The notes under the pieces are model-generated. The model saw only the letters and a list, made by a program, of their open reading frames with translations, was not told the origin of the DNA and searched no databases. From Patescibacteria group bacterium (lineage in GTDB: Bacteria; Patescibacteriota; Microgenomatia; Woykebacterales; 2-01-FULL-43-14), in NCBI GenBank assembly GCA_023485445.1, contig JAMCZT010000032.1:1-47340 (forward strand): a stretch of 47,340 bases of DNA. Direction: 5' to 3'. How positions within the stretch are numbered: position 1 is the stretch's first letter; every line of letters begins with the position of its first letter. The position numbers and the translations under genes were made by a program. Of the stretch, positions 31,560-40,422 are shown piece by piece.

Positions 31560-31589
31560 AAGAAAAACCCCCGAGCGGGGGTTTTTCTT
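31560..31589. terminator. Bidirectional intrinsic terminator
   Basis: A perfect 13-bp stem (AAGAAAAACCCCC / GGGGGTTTTTCTT) with a GAGC loop. T-runs on both strands make it a terminator for the zinc-ribbon gene on the plus strand and the DoxX-like gene on the minus strand. Confidence 0.92.
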
Positions 31590-31604
31590 TTGGAATTCCT
31601 TATC

Positions 31605-32090
31605 CTATTTGAGCTCTTCTTTAGTTAAGAATTTAAAGACGAAGCCGATCAAAATCAACTCAATCAAGAACATGATAACGTTAACAGAAGAAGTTGAAGG
31701 GCTTGTCCAACCAGCAGCGAAATAGAAGTTTAAATTCATTAAAGCCCCTCCAACCAGAGCCGCTAGCAAGACCCAAAAATAAGCTCTCGCGTAACCACCT
31801 AAGCTGGTAAAGAGAAGCAAGAGACCTCCGCCAAGTAAGGCAATTCCGACCAAAAGCTCCCCATACATCGTGAGGTTTGCAAATAATTCTTTGTTGGGAA
31901 TAGCAGAAGACTTGAGAAAGTCAACATACCAGCCGTTCGGATTTTTAGCCGCCGTAAAAGCCGCCAGAGTTTTTCCGATAGTAGAGGCAAAAGTCCCGGA
32001 ATGGATTTTTTCCCAACCGCTTTGCAACCATTCATACCCGATCACCATCTGGATAAGCACTAACCAATCGAAATTTATTCGGCCTTTCAT
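31605..32090 (-). CDS. DoxX-like four-helix membrane protein
   Basis: A 161-residue integral membrane protein with four hydrophobic helices and the N-terminal VLIQMVIGYEWLQSGWEKIHSG typical of DoxX/DoxD-like proteins (a quinone-linked oxidoreductase membrane subunit family, mostly of unknown role). The ATG at 32090 is chosen because AGGAGGTGA lies seven to eight bases upstream; the alternative GTG at 32099 is part of that ribosome binding site. Transcription ends at the terminator at 31560. Confidence 0.78.
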   Translation of the reverse strand: MKGRINFDWLVLIQMVIGYEWLQSGWEKIHSGTFASTIGKTLAAFTAAKNPNGWYVDFLKSSAIPNKELFANLTMYGELLVGIALLGGGLLLLFTSLGGYARAYFWVLLAALVGGALMNLNFYFAAGWTSPSTSSVNVIMFLIELILIGFVFKFLTKEELK

Positions 32091-32153
32091 TTTTGTCACC
32101 TCCTTTTTGTAAAAATTAAAGTCCTAGTAACCGTTTACTTCTTATTGTTAATT

Positions 32154-33677
32154 TTAGGTTTCTTTTGCTCGATATTGGAGAGCTTCAGCCACATGAACGG
32201 AAGAAAGGTTTTCTTCCCCCGCCAAATCAGCAATCGTTCTGGCGATCTTTAAAACCCGATAATAACTGCGCGCTGATAAATGCATTTGGGTAATGGCCGC
32301 ACGCAAAATTTGAAGGGACTCTGGATCCAAAGAGCAGAATTCTTTCACTTCTTTCGAACCCATTTCCGCATTGCAAGTCAAGCCTACCTTTGCTAACCGC
32401 TTTGTTTGGATACTGCGAGCCTCTTGCACCCTCTTCCGGACGGTCCTTGAGTCCTCCACCCCTTGATTTGGTTGGTCAGTTAGCTTTTCAACCTTCACGG
32501 CCGGCACTTCCACGTGTAAATCTATTCTATCAAGAATCGGTCCAGAAATCCTCTTTTGGTAACGGATAATTTGGGACGGATTGCATAGGCATTCCTTATC
32601 ACGGTCACCTAAAAAACCGCAAGGACATGGGTTGGCGGCAGCCACTAACGTAAACATTGTCGGGAAGCTCACTGTCCCTTGAGCACGGCTAACGGTGACA
32701 AAACCATCTTCAAGAGGTTGCCGGAGCGCCTCTAAAATCGAACGGGGAAATTCGGGAAACTCGTCCAAGAAAAGTACCCCTCGATGAGCCAAAGAAATCT
32801 CTCCTGGTTTTGGATGGCTCCCGCCGCCAATTAATCCCACGCTACTAGTAGTGTGATGGGGAGAACGGAAAGGCCTTTTTTTGATAATCGGCTCTTCTGT
32901 AGGAAGCTGACCAACCACGGAGTATATCTTGCTCACCTCCAAGGCTTCTTCAAAAGTAAAATCTGGCAAAATCGAGGCGAGAGTCCTGGCCAACAAAGTT
33001 TTTCCCGCCCCCGGCGGTCCTTTCAAGAGAATATTGTGTCCCCCGGCCGCGCAAATTTCCAAAGCACGTTTCGCGTGTTCTTGTCCCTGAACGTCTTTCA
33101 TGTCAAATTCCGGTTCACTCGAATTCGAAAAATCAAAGCTAACTAGCGGCTGGGGAACGATCAAATTGCTTTGGTTTAAATGATAAAAAAGTTGGGATAA
33201 ATTTTCTACTGGGTAAATTTCCACGCCCTCGATGATTGCCGCTTCTTTGGCGTTTATGGCCGGAAGAAAAACACGGCGGTAGCCTTCTTCCTTGGCTAAA
33301 ATAATTAAAGGCAGGACTCCGTTCGTATGGCGGAGAGAACCATCCAGGGAAAGTTCTCCCAAGACTAAGGATTGCGAAAGATCCCCTTCTAGCTGTCCTG
33401 AGGCCATCATCAACCCTAATGCAATAGGTAAATCGTAAGCGGGACCTTCTTTAGGTAAATCAGCGGGAGCAAGGTTAACGGTAATTCTTTTGGGAGGAAA
33501 ATCAGCGCCTGAATTACGGAGGGCGGAACGAACTCTTTCTTTGGCTTCTTCAACCGCCTTATCGGGCAACCCAACAATCGTAAAAGAAGGCAGCCCTTGA
33601 GAGGCGATATCAACTTCCACTTCGATCGGAACAGAAGTCAAGCCAACCACTGCTCCAGAAATTACTTTTGCAAGCAT
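32154..33677 (-). CDS. comM: ComM/YifB-family Mg-chelatase-like AAA+ ATPase
   Basis: A 507-residue protein with an N-terminal Lon-protease-like fold (SGAVVGLTSVPIEVEVDIASQGLPSF in two segments, KRITVNLAPADLPKEG), a AAA+ core with Walker A GPPGAGKT (residues 220-227) and FLDEFPEF Walker B, and the C-terminal HLSARSYYRVLKIARTIADL domain. ComM is a hexameric branch-migration helicase that helps integrate DNA during natural transformation. The promoter TTGACA, 18 bases, GATAAT is at 33700-33729. Confidence 0.93.
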   Translation of the reverse strand: MLAKVISGAVVGLTSVPIEVEVDIASQGLPSFTIVGLPDKAVEEAKERVRSALRNSGADFPPKRITVNLAPADLPKEGPAYDLPIALGLMMASGQLEGDLSQSLVLGELSLDGSLRHTNGVLPLIILAKEEGYRRVFLPAINAKEAAIIEGVEIYPVENLSQLFYHLNQSNLIVPQPLVSFDFSNSSEPEFDMKDVQGQEHAKRALEICAAGGHNILLKGPPGAGKTLLARTLASILPDFTFEEALEVSKIYSVVGQLPTEEPIIKKRPFRSPHHTTSSVGLIGGGSHPKPGEISLAHRGVLFLDEFPEFPRSILEALRQPLEDGFVTVSRAQGTVSFPTMFTLVAAANPCPCGFLGDRDKECLCNPSQIIRYQKRISGPILDRIDLHVEVPAVKVEKLTDQPNQGVEDSRTVRKRVQEARSIQTKRLAKVGLTCNAEMGSKEVKEFCSLDPESLQILRAAITQMHLSARSYYRVLKIARTIADLAGEENLSSVHVAEALQYRAKET

Positions 33678-33699
33678 AGACAGTCACTCATTGATTTTA

Positions 33700-33729
33700 A
33701 TTATCAACTAAACGAGTTATAACTGTCAA
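33700..33729 (-). promoter_or_regulatory. Promoter of comM
   Basis: TTGACA (33724-33729), 18 bases, GATAAT (33700-33705). The start codon at 33677 follows a 22-base leader without a clear ribosome binding site. Confidence 0.6.
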
Positions 33730-33788
33730 TCTTCTCTTTGGTTTAAGATTTCTGTCTGAATAATTTTTCTTAGATACTACCGAAAGTT

Positions 33789-34817
33789 TTAATATTTATA
33801 TTCTTCTAAAACTTTAACCATGTCATGGTTGTAAAAAATACCAGGCCGGAGACGGTGAAGATAAAACAATTTTTCGTTGGAATGGTAAGTTCCTGGAATG
33901 GTTGAAACGGCCGCCGTGTAACCTGATTCTTTGACCAAGTTTAGCGTTTCACTATTGTAGGTCCCAAAAGGATAAGCAAAGGTTTTTACTTTTATCCCAA
34001 ATTTATTCTCCAGCCTTTGTTTACTTTCAAAAATTTCCCTCTTCGCCACGGAGTCTGGAGCGTTTCTCAAGTCAATATGATCTAAAGTGTGCGACCCAAT
34101 CTCAACTAAACCACTCGCGATTAGTTCCCTAATCTGGCTAGCGGATAAGTAACCAGGACGATCAATAAAATTATAGATCACGTATAAAGTAGCTTTCGTT
34201 TGATATCTCTTTAGTAAAGGAAAAACATCAGCGTAAAAGTCTTCATACCCGTCATCAAAAGACAAAATCACTCCTTTAGGCGAAAAGAGCATCCGATCAT
34301 TTATAATTTCCGGGACTTCCCGAACAAAATAAGTCTGGTATCCATTTTCCTTTAAATTCTTTAATTCATTCTCAAAAATAGCTGGCGGAATATTTAATTT
34401 TTGCCGCAGAGTATCTGAAGAGTTCAAAATATTTTCGACATAATGGTACATAATAATTGGCAATTTTCGTGAAATTTTCTGATTATTTTTTTCTGGGGCG
34501 GCAACCACAGCTTCCTTCGTGGCTTCTTTGACTAATCTTGAAGTTGACGCGCTAGGAGAAGAACTGGGAGCAAGATCCGAAGCGAGGGGAGTTCTTTTCT
34601 GGCCAACCTTTTGTTCTTGTTTCCTAAGCAAAAATAAACAGCTAAAAACGATAATGGAAAAAATCAGAAAAAAACCGATGAAAAAAAGAAATAATTTTTT
34701 GTTATTTTTAATGAATTTATCTACTGAAAACTTATCTTTTAGCGAACGGTTTAACTTTAAGGTGTTAATTTTCTTTGACTTCTTATTTACTTTGTTTTTA
34801 ACTAAATCTTTAATCAT
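33789..34817 (-). CDS. Membrane-anchored polysaccharide deacetylase (NodB/CE4)
   Basis: A 342-residue enzyme. A 40-residue, strongly basic cytoplasmic start (KNKVNKKSKKINTLK) precedes one membrane helix (about 41-64) and a Ser/Thr spacer. The NodB domain follows with LSFDDGYEDF (catalytic Asp187, Asp188) and the metal-binding HTLDH at 243-247, plus FAYPFGTYN. It likely removes acetyl groups from peptidoglycan or a capsule polymer outside the membrane. It is divergently oriented to the glycosyltransferase at 34963. Confidence 0.88.
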   Translation of the reverse strand: MIKDLVKNKVNKKSKKINTLKLNRSLKDKFSVDKFIKNNKKLFLFFIGFFLIFSIIVFSCLFLLRKQEQKVGQKRTPLASDLAPSSSPSASTSRLVKEATKEAVVAAPEKNNQKISRKLPIIMYHYVENILNSSDTLRQKLNIPPAIFENELKNLKENGYQTYFVREVPEIINDRMLFSPKGVILSFDDGYEDFYADVFPLLKRYQTKATLYVIYNFIDRPGYLSASQIRELIASGLVEIGSHTLDHIDLRNAPDSVAKREIFESKQRLENKFGIKVKTFAYPFGTYNSETLNLVKESGYTAAVSTIPGTYHSNEKLFYLHRLRPGIFYNHDMVKVLEEYKY

Positions 34818-34891
34818 TACTTTTTATCTCTACTTAATTGTACCTTAGGTTGAACAAGATTTAAATGACAAGTTCGGAGAACGTAAAATAC

Positions 34892-34920
34892 TTGACATTA
34901 TTATTGATATATAATATTAT
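34892..34920 (+). promoter_or_regulatory. Promoter of the GT4 glycosyltransferase gene
   Basis: TTGACA (34892-34897), 17 bases, TATTAT (34915-34920), in a very AT-rich stretch. A second TATAAT at 34928-34933 could serve as an alternative -10. An AAGG ribosome binding site precedes the ATG at 34963. Confidence 0.5.
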
Positions 34921-34962
34921 ATTATTGTATAATATTTTAAACTTCTAAAGCAAGGTCTTTTT

Positions 34963-35997
34963 ATGAAAATCGCCCAGCTCTCCCCGATGATTGAGCGGGT
35001 TCCTCCAAAAAAATACGGCGGAACAGAAAGAGTCGTCAGCGTGCTGACGGAAGAACTCGTGAGAAGAGGGCATGAAGTTACTCTTTTTGCTTCCGGCGAC
35101 TCTGTTACCACGGCAAACCTGGAATCAGTTTACCCTAAACCTCTTCGCGAGGCCAAAATTAATGAATTCCAAATCTTTCAACTATTAAACGCCGGAGCGG
35201 GCTTTGAAAAAAGCAATGAATTTGACTTGGTTCATAGCCACCTAGATTACTACGGCCTCCCTTTTGGCCACATTTCGAAGGTTCCCGTCTTAACTACCCT
35301 GCACGGCTCCTTTAACCTCGAAAACCGTTACATTTATTCTGCCTATGCTGACCTAAATTATGTTTCGATCTCCAATGCCCAACGAAAACCTTTACCTATC
35401 CTTAATTATGTCGCTACCATTCACCACGGAATTGACGTGGGTAGCTTCCCTTTTTCTGAAGAAAAAGACGAATACCTCCTCTTTGTCGGCCGCATTTCAC
35501 CAGAAAAAGGAGTCCATTTTGCGATCGACGCGGCAAAATATTTACATAAAAATCTAATTATCGCCGCCAAACTCGATCCCCACCAAAAAAACGATGTCCG
35601 CTACTTTGAAGAGATGATCGAGCCTCAACTCGGTGGAGAGCAAGTCAAATGGGTCGGCGAGATCGATACAGAAGAAAGAAATCGCCTGATGAGCCGAGCC
35701 TGTTGTCTTCTTCACCCCATCGGATGGAGGGAACCCTTTGGTCTAGTTATGATCGAAGCGATGGCCTGCGGAACACCAGTTATCGCCTTTAACCGTGGGT
35801 CCGTCCCAGAGGTTCTTGAACATGGGAAAACGGGATATATCGTTGAGGACTTGGAAGAAATGGTTTCCGTTTATGAAAACATCAGCCAGATTCCTCCGAC
35901 TACCTGTCGTGATCACGTCGAAAAAAACTTTAGTGTCAGTAAAATGGTTGATCAGTACGAAAAAATTTATGAGGAATTGGTTAGTAAAAAGAAATAA
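34963..35997 (+). CDS. Glycosyltransferase family 4 protein
   Basis: A 344-residue GT-B fold retaining glycosyltransferase. The N-terminal acceptor domain has PPKKYGGTERVVSVLTEELVRRGHEV split by a conserved glycine pair and DLVHSHLDYYGLP. The C-terminal donor domain has FVGRISPEKG and the E-x7-E motif EPFGLVMIEAMACGTPVIAF (from about residue 256). The nucleotide-sugar donor is unknown. It probably builds a surface glycan or glycolipid. It ends five bases before the 3' end of the RNase P RNA on the opposite strand. Confidence 0.92.
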   Translation: MKIAQLSPMIERVPPKKYGGTERVVSVLTEELVRRGHEVTLFASGDSVTTANLESVYPKPLREAKINEFQIFQLLNAGAGFEKSNEFDLVHSHLDYYGLPFGHISKVPVLTTLHGSFNLENRYIYSAYADLNYVSISNAQRKPLPILNYVATIHHGIDVGSFPFSEEKDEYLLFVGRISPEKGVHFAIDAAKYLHKNLIIAAKLDPHQKNDVRYFEEMIEPQLGGEQVKWVGEIDTEERNRLMSRACCLLHPIGWREPFGLVMIEAMACGTPVIAFNRGSVPEVLEHGKTGYIVEDLEEMVSVYENISQIPPTTCRDHVEKNFSVSKMVDQYEKIYEELVSKKK

Positions 35998-36002
35998 ATT
36001 GT

Positions 36003-36388
36003 CCAAGGGTAGTTCGTAAGCCAGATTCTGTTTTTCCTTCCTTGCAATAAAGCTTAGAAGAATAGACGATCATCTATCTAGGTATGACAAGTAAATGAGC
36101 ACACCTTCCATCGATCCTTTAAGTCGACGAATGCCCTCGTCTTTGGTACTCGGCGAGCCGCCTGATAACGTACCATTCGGAGGTTGCAGCAGGGAGGATT
36201 GCCTCCCCCATAGCTTTACGCGACGGGGGACCCTTGCGGGCGTTTCACCCGAGCTTTACCTCGGTTCGTCACTGTTGCTCTTACTAGGCCTTTTCGGCTC
36301 CTCACCTTACGGTGGGCACCCTGCTCTGCGCTGTCTGGACTTTCCTCTCTACATTTTCTGAAGAGTGATCATCCGACTACCCTTGAAC
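36003..36388 (-). ncRNA. rnpB: RNase P RNA
   Basis: The catalytic RNA that removes the 5' leader of tRNA precursors. The minus strand shows the conserved 5' core GAGGAAAGTCCAGACA, the GGGTGAAACGCCCGCAAGG region, and the 3' core ACAGAATCTGGCTTACGAA. Helix P1 forms between CAAGGGTAGT at the 5' end and ACTACCCTTG at the 3' end, which fixes both termini. A length near 385 bases and the visible elements fit bacterial type A. It is transcribed from its own consensus promoter. Apparent reading frames across it are not genes. Confidence 0.95.
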
Positions 36389-36394
36389 GGCCTA

Positions 36395-36423
36395 ATTATA
36401 CCACAAGTTAGCCTCAAATTCAA
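36395..36423 (-). promoter_or_regulatory. Promoter of rnpB
   Basis: TTGAAT (36418-36423), 17 bases, TATAAT (36395-36400). Transcription would begin about seven bases on, at the base of helix P1, which calibrates the start distance used for the leaderless genes. Confidence 0.75.
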
Positions 36424-36463
36424 CTGTTCGGATTCCAATGAGAACTCATGAAAAATCGAAGAA

Positions 36464-37504
36464 TTATTTTGTCTTTTCTAAAGCAAAAAGGATTGCTACC
36501 CTCGCTGTCGCCACTATAGGGACAGCTAAAACAAAACCAACTGGTCCCGCTAGGTGCCCGCCAGCTAAGGTAGAAAAAAGGACGACCAAGGGATGCAGCT
36601 CCGTGACTCGACTTAAAACTTGGGGGATAACAAAGTAATCCTCAAACTGCCTAAACAAGACATAACCAAGGATTACGAGGGAGGCAGACGTAACGGGATC
36701 AAAGCCAAAACGACTCGTCCCGGTCAAAAAGGCCGTGGCGGTTACCAAAGTTGTCGCGACGATCGGACCGAAGTAAGGAATAAGCTCTAAGAAACCAGTC
36801 ACGATCGCTAAAACTAAGGCAAATTTTATCCCTAAAAAGGTCAAGAAAATGAAAGAAATCGTGGTCATAATCAAAACCAAGAGGACTTGTCCACGCAGGT
36901 AACTCCCTAAGACTCGATTAATCCTCCTGAGCAGTTCTTCCCAAGATTCTTTTTGTTTCTCTGAAAGGTACTTTTCGATGAAAGTAAACAACTTCCTTCC
37001 ATCCTTGAGAAAATAGAAAGTCGCAATTAAAAAGATCAACACGGCAATTAACTTATTGGCCGCGCCACTGAAGAAGGGCCAAAGATTATTTTGTAAATTA
37101 TCAGCTTCCTTCCTTAGGGTATTCGTACTTTCCACAACAACCATTTTTAAACCGAACTTTTGTCCTCCAACCTCCCAATGGGGAAGCGAATCGAGTTGAC
37201 CGGCGTCGAAAATGTTTGTTTCTTTCGTCTCGGAAATTAATTGGTTCGTTTCCTTTAAAAGCACCCCACTAATATAGATAAAAGTCGTCAAAGTCACCCC
37301 AATCACCGCAAGGTAAATAAGCAAGACGGAAATGACCCTTGGCAGATGGGTTTTAGAAGATAAAAAATCAACCACGGGGTTGAAAATGTAAGCAAAAATA
37401 GCCGCTAAAATGAAGGGAACAACGATCGACCTTTCCAAGAAAAGGAAAAATAAAATAATTAGTGCGGTTCCTAAAAGAATAGTGTTTTTAGTAGAACTAA
37501 ACAT
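36464..37504 (-). CDS. AI-2E family (PerM-type) permease
   Basis: A 346-residue multi-pass membrane protein with the family's layout: two N-terminal helices (IVVPFILAAIFAYIFNPVVDFL), a hydrophilic stretch, then five to six helices with GSYLRGQVLLVLIM, GFLELIPYFGPI and the conserved ELHPLVVLFSTLAGG. Members export signalling molecules or act as sodium/proton antiporters; the substrate is unknown here. It follows miaA by 15 bases and probably ends the miaB-miaA operon. Confidence 0.9.
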   Translation of the reverse strand: MFSSTKNTILLGTALIILFFLFLERSIVVPFILAAIFAYIFNPVVDFLSSKTHLPRVISVLLIYLAVIGVTLTTFIYISGVLLKETNQLISETKETNIFDAGQLDSLPHWEVGGQKFGLKMVVVESTNTLRKEADNLQNNLWPFFSGAANKLIAVLIFLIATFYFLKDGRKLFTFIEKYLSEKQKESWEELLRRINRVLGSYLRGQVLLVLIMTTISFIFLTFLGIKFALVLAIVTGFLELIPYFGPIVATTLVTATAFLTGTSRFGFDPVTSASLVILGYVLFRQFEDYFVIPQVLSRVTELHPLVVLFSTLAGGHLAGPVGFVLAVPIVATARVAILFALEKTK

Positions 37505-37519
37505 ATCCTCGATTGTAAG

Positions 37520-38482
37520 CTATCCTAAATTTTGCGCCTCACAACTCTCCACCGTATTGTACCATTCTTTCACCAAACTTTCCACTTCTTTCCTAAAGTC
37601 TGCTTCCGTAATGTCAAACCAAAAAATACGGCTGTCTTTTTTAAACCAGGTCAATTGCCGGCGAATGTAGCCGTGGGTGTCAAATTTCGTGCGCTGTATC
37701 GCGTCTTTCAAGCTTAACTTCTTCTGTAAATACATGGCTACTTGTCGGTAACCAATCCCACTCATCGCGGGTAGCCCAGGTTTGTATTTTTTCAAAAGAT
37801 CTTTAACCTCTTCGATAAACCCTTCTTTAAACCACTGCTCAATTCGTCTATCGGCTCTTTCATAAAGAATTTCTCGAGGGGCGACTAAGCCAATCACTAA
37901 AGAATCAAAGTCAGCTTTAAATTTTTCCTGCAAGGTAGAAATTGGTTGCCCGGTTAAGTAGTATACTTCCAAGGCACGGATAATCCGGCGAGGGTTCTTC
38001 TGATCTATACGAAAAGCAGTCTCAGGATCAACTCTTTCTAATTCCGCGACTAAATGAGCTAAAGGCTTACGCTCTAACTTTTCCCTAAGTTTCAAATCGG
38101 GAGGAACTTTAGGAATTTTTAATCCTTCGGTCACAGCTTGAACATAAAGCCCTGTACCACCCACTAGAATCGGTAGTTTTCCCCGAGATTGGATATCTTC
38201 AATAGCTTGATACGCTAATTGCTGATAATCGGCCACACTAAATGTCTCGTCAGGCTTAATTACGTTATAAAGATGTATCTGTACGCCTCGAACAATCCAC
38301 TTCCCCTTTTCTTTTATCACTTTTTTATCCGCGACTTCTTTTCCTGTTCCGATGTCCATGCCTTGATAAATCTGTCTACTATCGGCCGAAACTATTTCCC
38401 CGCTAAATTTTTTCGCTAATTTTATAGCGAGATCGGTCTTACCAGTCGCCGTTGGGCCGACAATAACGAGAAGTTTGATCAT
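37520..38482 (-). CDS. miaA: tRNA dimethylallyltransferase MiaA
   Basis: A 320-residue enzyme that adds the dimethylallyl group to A37 of tRNAs reading UNN codons. The P-loop GPTATGKT is at residues 9-16, and SADSRQIYQGMDIGTGK, LVGGTGLYVQAV and PRRIIRALEVY follow in normal order. The ATG at 38482 (MIKLLVIVG) is chosen: the longer open frame reaches 48 codons into miaB and has no homology. It lies four bases after the miaB stop, so both enzymes of the ms2i6A pathway are made together. Confidence 0.94.
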   Translation of the reverse strand: MIKLLVIVGPTATGKTDLAIKLAKKFSGEIVSADSRQIYQGMDIGTGKEVADKKVIKEKGKWIVRGVQIHLYNVIKPDETFSVADYQQLAYQAIEDIQSRGKLPILVGGTGLYVQAVTEGLKIPKVPPDLKLREKLERKPLAHLVAELERVDPETAFRIDQKNPRRIIRALEVYYLTGQPISTLQEKFKADFDSLVIGLVAPREILYERADRRIEQWFKEGFIEEVKDLLKKYKPGLPAMSGIGYRQVAMYLQKKLSLKDAIQRTKFDTHGYIRRQLTWFKKDSRIFWFDITEADFRKEVESLVKEWYNTVESCEAQNLG

Positions 38483-38486
38483 ATAA

Positions 38487-39584
38487 TTAATCCTCTTTGG
38501 ACTTCTGCCTGGATTTATTAACCAAGTCATCCAACACGTGAAACCTTCGCTTTTTTTCTTCTTTCGAAACGTCGTCTTTGAAAAATTTTGCCGCCGCCGT
38601 TCCCGGTCGGGGAGAGTACCTTCCAATGTAAGCTACTTTGAATCCAATTTCCTTAAAGGTTTGGACAGTATTTTCAAACTGTTCTTTCGTCTCCCCCGGA
38701 AAGCCGACGATTACATCAGTGCCAAACTCAACGTTGGGAATTTTTGCCCTGATTTTTTTAACCAGGTCTTTATACTGGGCCACTGTGTACTTTCGATTCA
38801 TTCTGGCTAAGATGACGTCATTCCCGGATTGAATCGGCAAATGGATGTAACGATCAAGTTTTTTCTCTCTAGCAATCAAGTCAATTAATTGTTCAGAAAA
38901 ATCTTGCGGATTTGAAGTTAAAAAGTGAACTTTTTCAAGTCCCGAGACTTTACAAACGGCTTCTAGTAAGTCGGCAAAGTTAGTCTTGGAACCGTTTCCT
39001 TTTTGATTTTGATCCGGAATCTCAAAATCCTTTCCGTAACTGTTAACATTTTGGCCGAGTAAGGTTACTTCTTTATAACCAATCCTGGCCAACTGTTCTA
39101 CTTCCTTTAAAATATCTTCGAAAGGCCGAGACACTTCCCGCCCTTTGGAATAAGGGACGACGCAGTAAGTGCAAAAGTTATTACAACCAATTGAAATGGG
39201 AACCCAAGCGTGTTTTTTATCAGCACGGACGGAAGGGTAATCAAAACCTACCTCCTCAAGAGATAGAAATTCATCCACCCAGGGCATCTTTTTCTTCAAA
39301 TCCTTGAGCTGTTTTCCGCTTTTGTCATTTAAAGCCCGTCCGGCAACACAGCCGGTCAAGACCACTTTAAAGTTTTTATTTTTATCTTTCTGCTTGACTT
39401 TTTTTCCCAAGCCATAAACTCGATCTTCCGCGGACTGGCGGACGGAGCAAGTGTTGATAACGAAAATATCAGCCTCAGCAAGGGATCTTGCCTCCGAATA
39501 TCCCCGAGCTTCGTAAGCGCCAGCGATCCTTTCGGAGTCAGCAAGATTCATTTGGCAACCAAAAGTTTGGATAAAGTATTTCAT
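38487..39584 (-). CDS. miaB: tRNA-2-methylthio-N6-dimethylallyladenosine synthase MiaB (no TRAM domain)
   Basis: A 365-residue radical-SAM methylthiotransferase. The N-terminal UPF0004 domain has the three cluster cysteines (TFGCQMN, NTCSVR, LTGCVAG), and the radical-SAM domain has CNNFCTYC (C-x3-C-x2-C). The chain ends KEEKKRRFHVLDDLVNKS plus a few residues, just where the TRAM RNA-binding domain normally begins, so it is about 70 residues shorter than usual. The ATG at 39584 gives MKYFIQTFGCQ. An extended -10 (TGTTAAAAT) ends eight bases upstream. It is followed directly by miaA. Confidence 0.9.
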   Translation of the reverse strand: MKYFIQTFGCQMNLADSERIAGAYEARGYSEARSLAEADIFVINTCSVRQSAEDRVYGLGKKVKQKDKNKNFKVVLTGCVAGRALNDKSGKQLKDLKKKMPWVDEFLSLEEVGFDYPSVRADKKHAWVPISIGCNNFCTYCVVPYSKGREVSRPFEDILKEVEQLARIGYKEVTLLGQNVNSYGKDFEIPDQNQKGNGSKTNFADLLEAVCKVSGLEKVHFLTSNPQDFSEQLIDLIAREKKLDRYIHLPIQSGNDVILARMNRKYTVAQYKDLVKKIRAKIPNVEFGTDVIVGFPGETKEQFENTVQTFKEIGFKVAYIGRYSPRPGTAAAKFFKDDVSKEEKKRRFHVLDDLVNKSRQKSKED

Positions 39585-39689
39585 CGAAAGTGATTTTAAC
39601 ATAAATTGAGGCTAAATCATAGGGAGAAAAGAAAGGGTCGCCTTGTCATTTCTTTTTCTAAAACGACTTTTGCGACCCAAAAAGTCTTA

Positions 39690-39911
39690 TCAATCCCAAC
39701 TAAGCAAAGCCATTCCGGCGGAGAAACAAAGAAGAGCCGTTAATCTGTATGCAAGGCGTACGTTGATAAAATCCTTTCCCCCCAGTCTTATTGTCCATGA
39801 AGCTAGGTAATGAAAGATACTCACCAAAGCTTCGGCAACAGAATCAAAAATTGTCAAAAACAAAATCCAGGCATAGAATTCGATCTTCTTTCGAAATGAT
39901 TTCTCTACCAC
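39690..39911 (-). CDS. Small membrane protein
   Basis: A 73-residue protein with two hydrophobic segments (about 14-36, AWILFLTIFDSVAEALVSIF, and 53-70). It starts at GTG, which is supported by an AAGGAG ribosome binding site seven bases upstream. No family is recognised. It may be a small membrane subunit or regulator; its nearest neighbours are unrelated in function. Confidence 0.55.
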   Translation of the reverse strand: MVEKSFRKKIEFYAWILFLTIFDSVAEALVSIFHYLASWTIRLGGKDFINVRLAYRLTALLCFSAGMALLSWD

Positions 39912-40140
39912 TTCTTACTCCTTTAAAAGAGCAATTCCAACCTCTCGTTTGTCCCCTTTATACCAAACTTTCATGGTCAAAATCAATACTACCTTCCAAC
40001 AAGCTTGATCTTTTTCTTTTTTAAAAAATCGTCTATAATTTTATTAACGTCCAAAGAAGGAGGTGAGCATTAAGATTTAGTTCTCAAGATAATCTGTTGT
40101 AGGTAACCAAAATTCCAGTGGTGGTAAGAAGGGAGAAGTA

Positions 40141-40350
40141 ATGCTAAATCTTAACGGTTTGGATCGGTTTGGAGGACTTCCTATTGGCACAGTTTTTTCC
40201 CTACCGGGCCGGCAAGAAGAGACCCTCCAAAAAAGCGACCGATACTATGCCCGACCTGTCCGACGAACCAGAAATCAGTGGGAGATAATCGGGGATCAAA
40301 AAGGGGGATTTTTCGATACTGATCCAGTAATAGTTCTAGATAACCGTTAA
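40141..40350 (+). CDS. Hypothetical small protein
   Basis: A 69-residue, Arg/Gly-rich soluble protein (GGLPIGTVFSLPGRQEE, DRYYARPVRRTRNQWEII) of unknown function. It is supported by a GGGAG ribosome binding site six bases before the ATG and by an intrinsic terminator ten bases after the stop. The upstream 80 bases contain another strong Shine-Dalgarno-like word (GAAGGAGGTGAG at about 40059) with no reading frame behind it, so the transcript may have a structured leader. Confidence 0.6.
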   Translation: MLNLNGLDRFGGLPIGTVFSLPGRQEETLQKSDRYYARPVRRTRNQWEIIGDQKGGFFDTDPVIVLDNR

Positions 40351-40360
40351 AGCATCCCTG

Positions 40361-40406
40361 CACCCTTGTGATAATTGCAGACAAAGCAATTCGCAAGGGT
40401 GTTTTT
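40361..40406 (+). terminator. Intrinsic terminator of the 40141 gene
   Basis: An eight-bp stem CACCCTTG (40361-40368) with CAAGGGTG (40394-40401), followed by a run of five T. The loop contains a second small pairing (ATTGC/GCAAT). Confidence 0.8.
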
Positions 40407-40422
40407 GCTGAAAATCTTGAAA

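Noticed and set aside
36095-36361. An 88-codon open frame on the plus strand
   Set aside because: It lies entirely inside the RNase P RNA on the opposite strand, whose conserved cores and P1 helix explain the sequence.
38483-38626. N-terminal extension of MiaA by 48 codons
   Set aside because: It is an out-of-frame reading of the miaB 3' end. MiaA homology starts at MIKLLVIVG.
40059-40075. A start site behind GAAGGAGGTGAGCAT
   Set aside because: Only a three-codon frame follows, so it cannot be a gene. It may be part of a structured leader.
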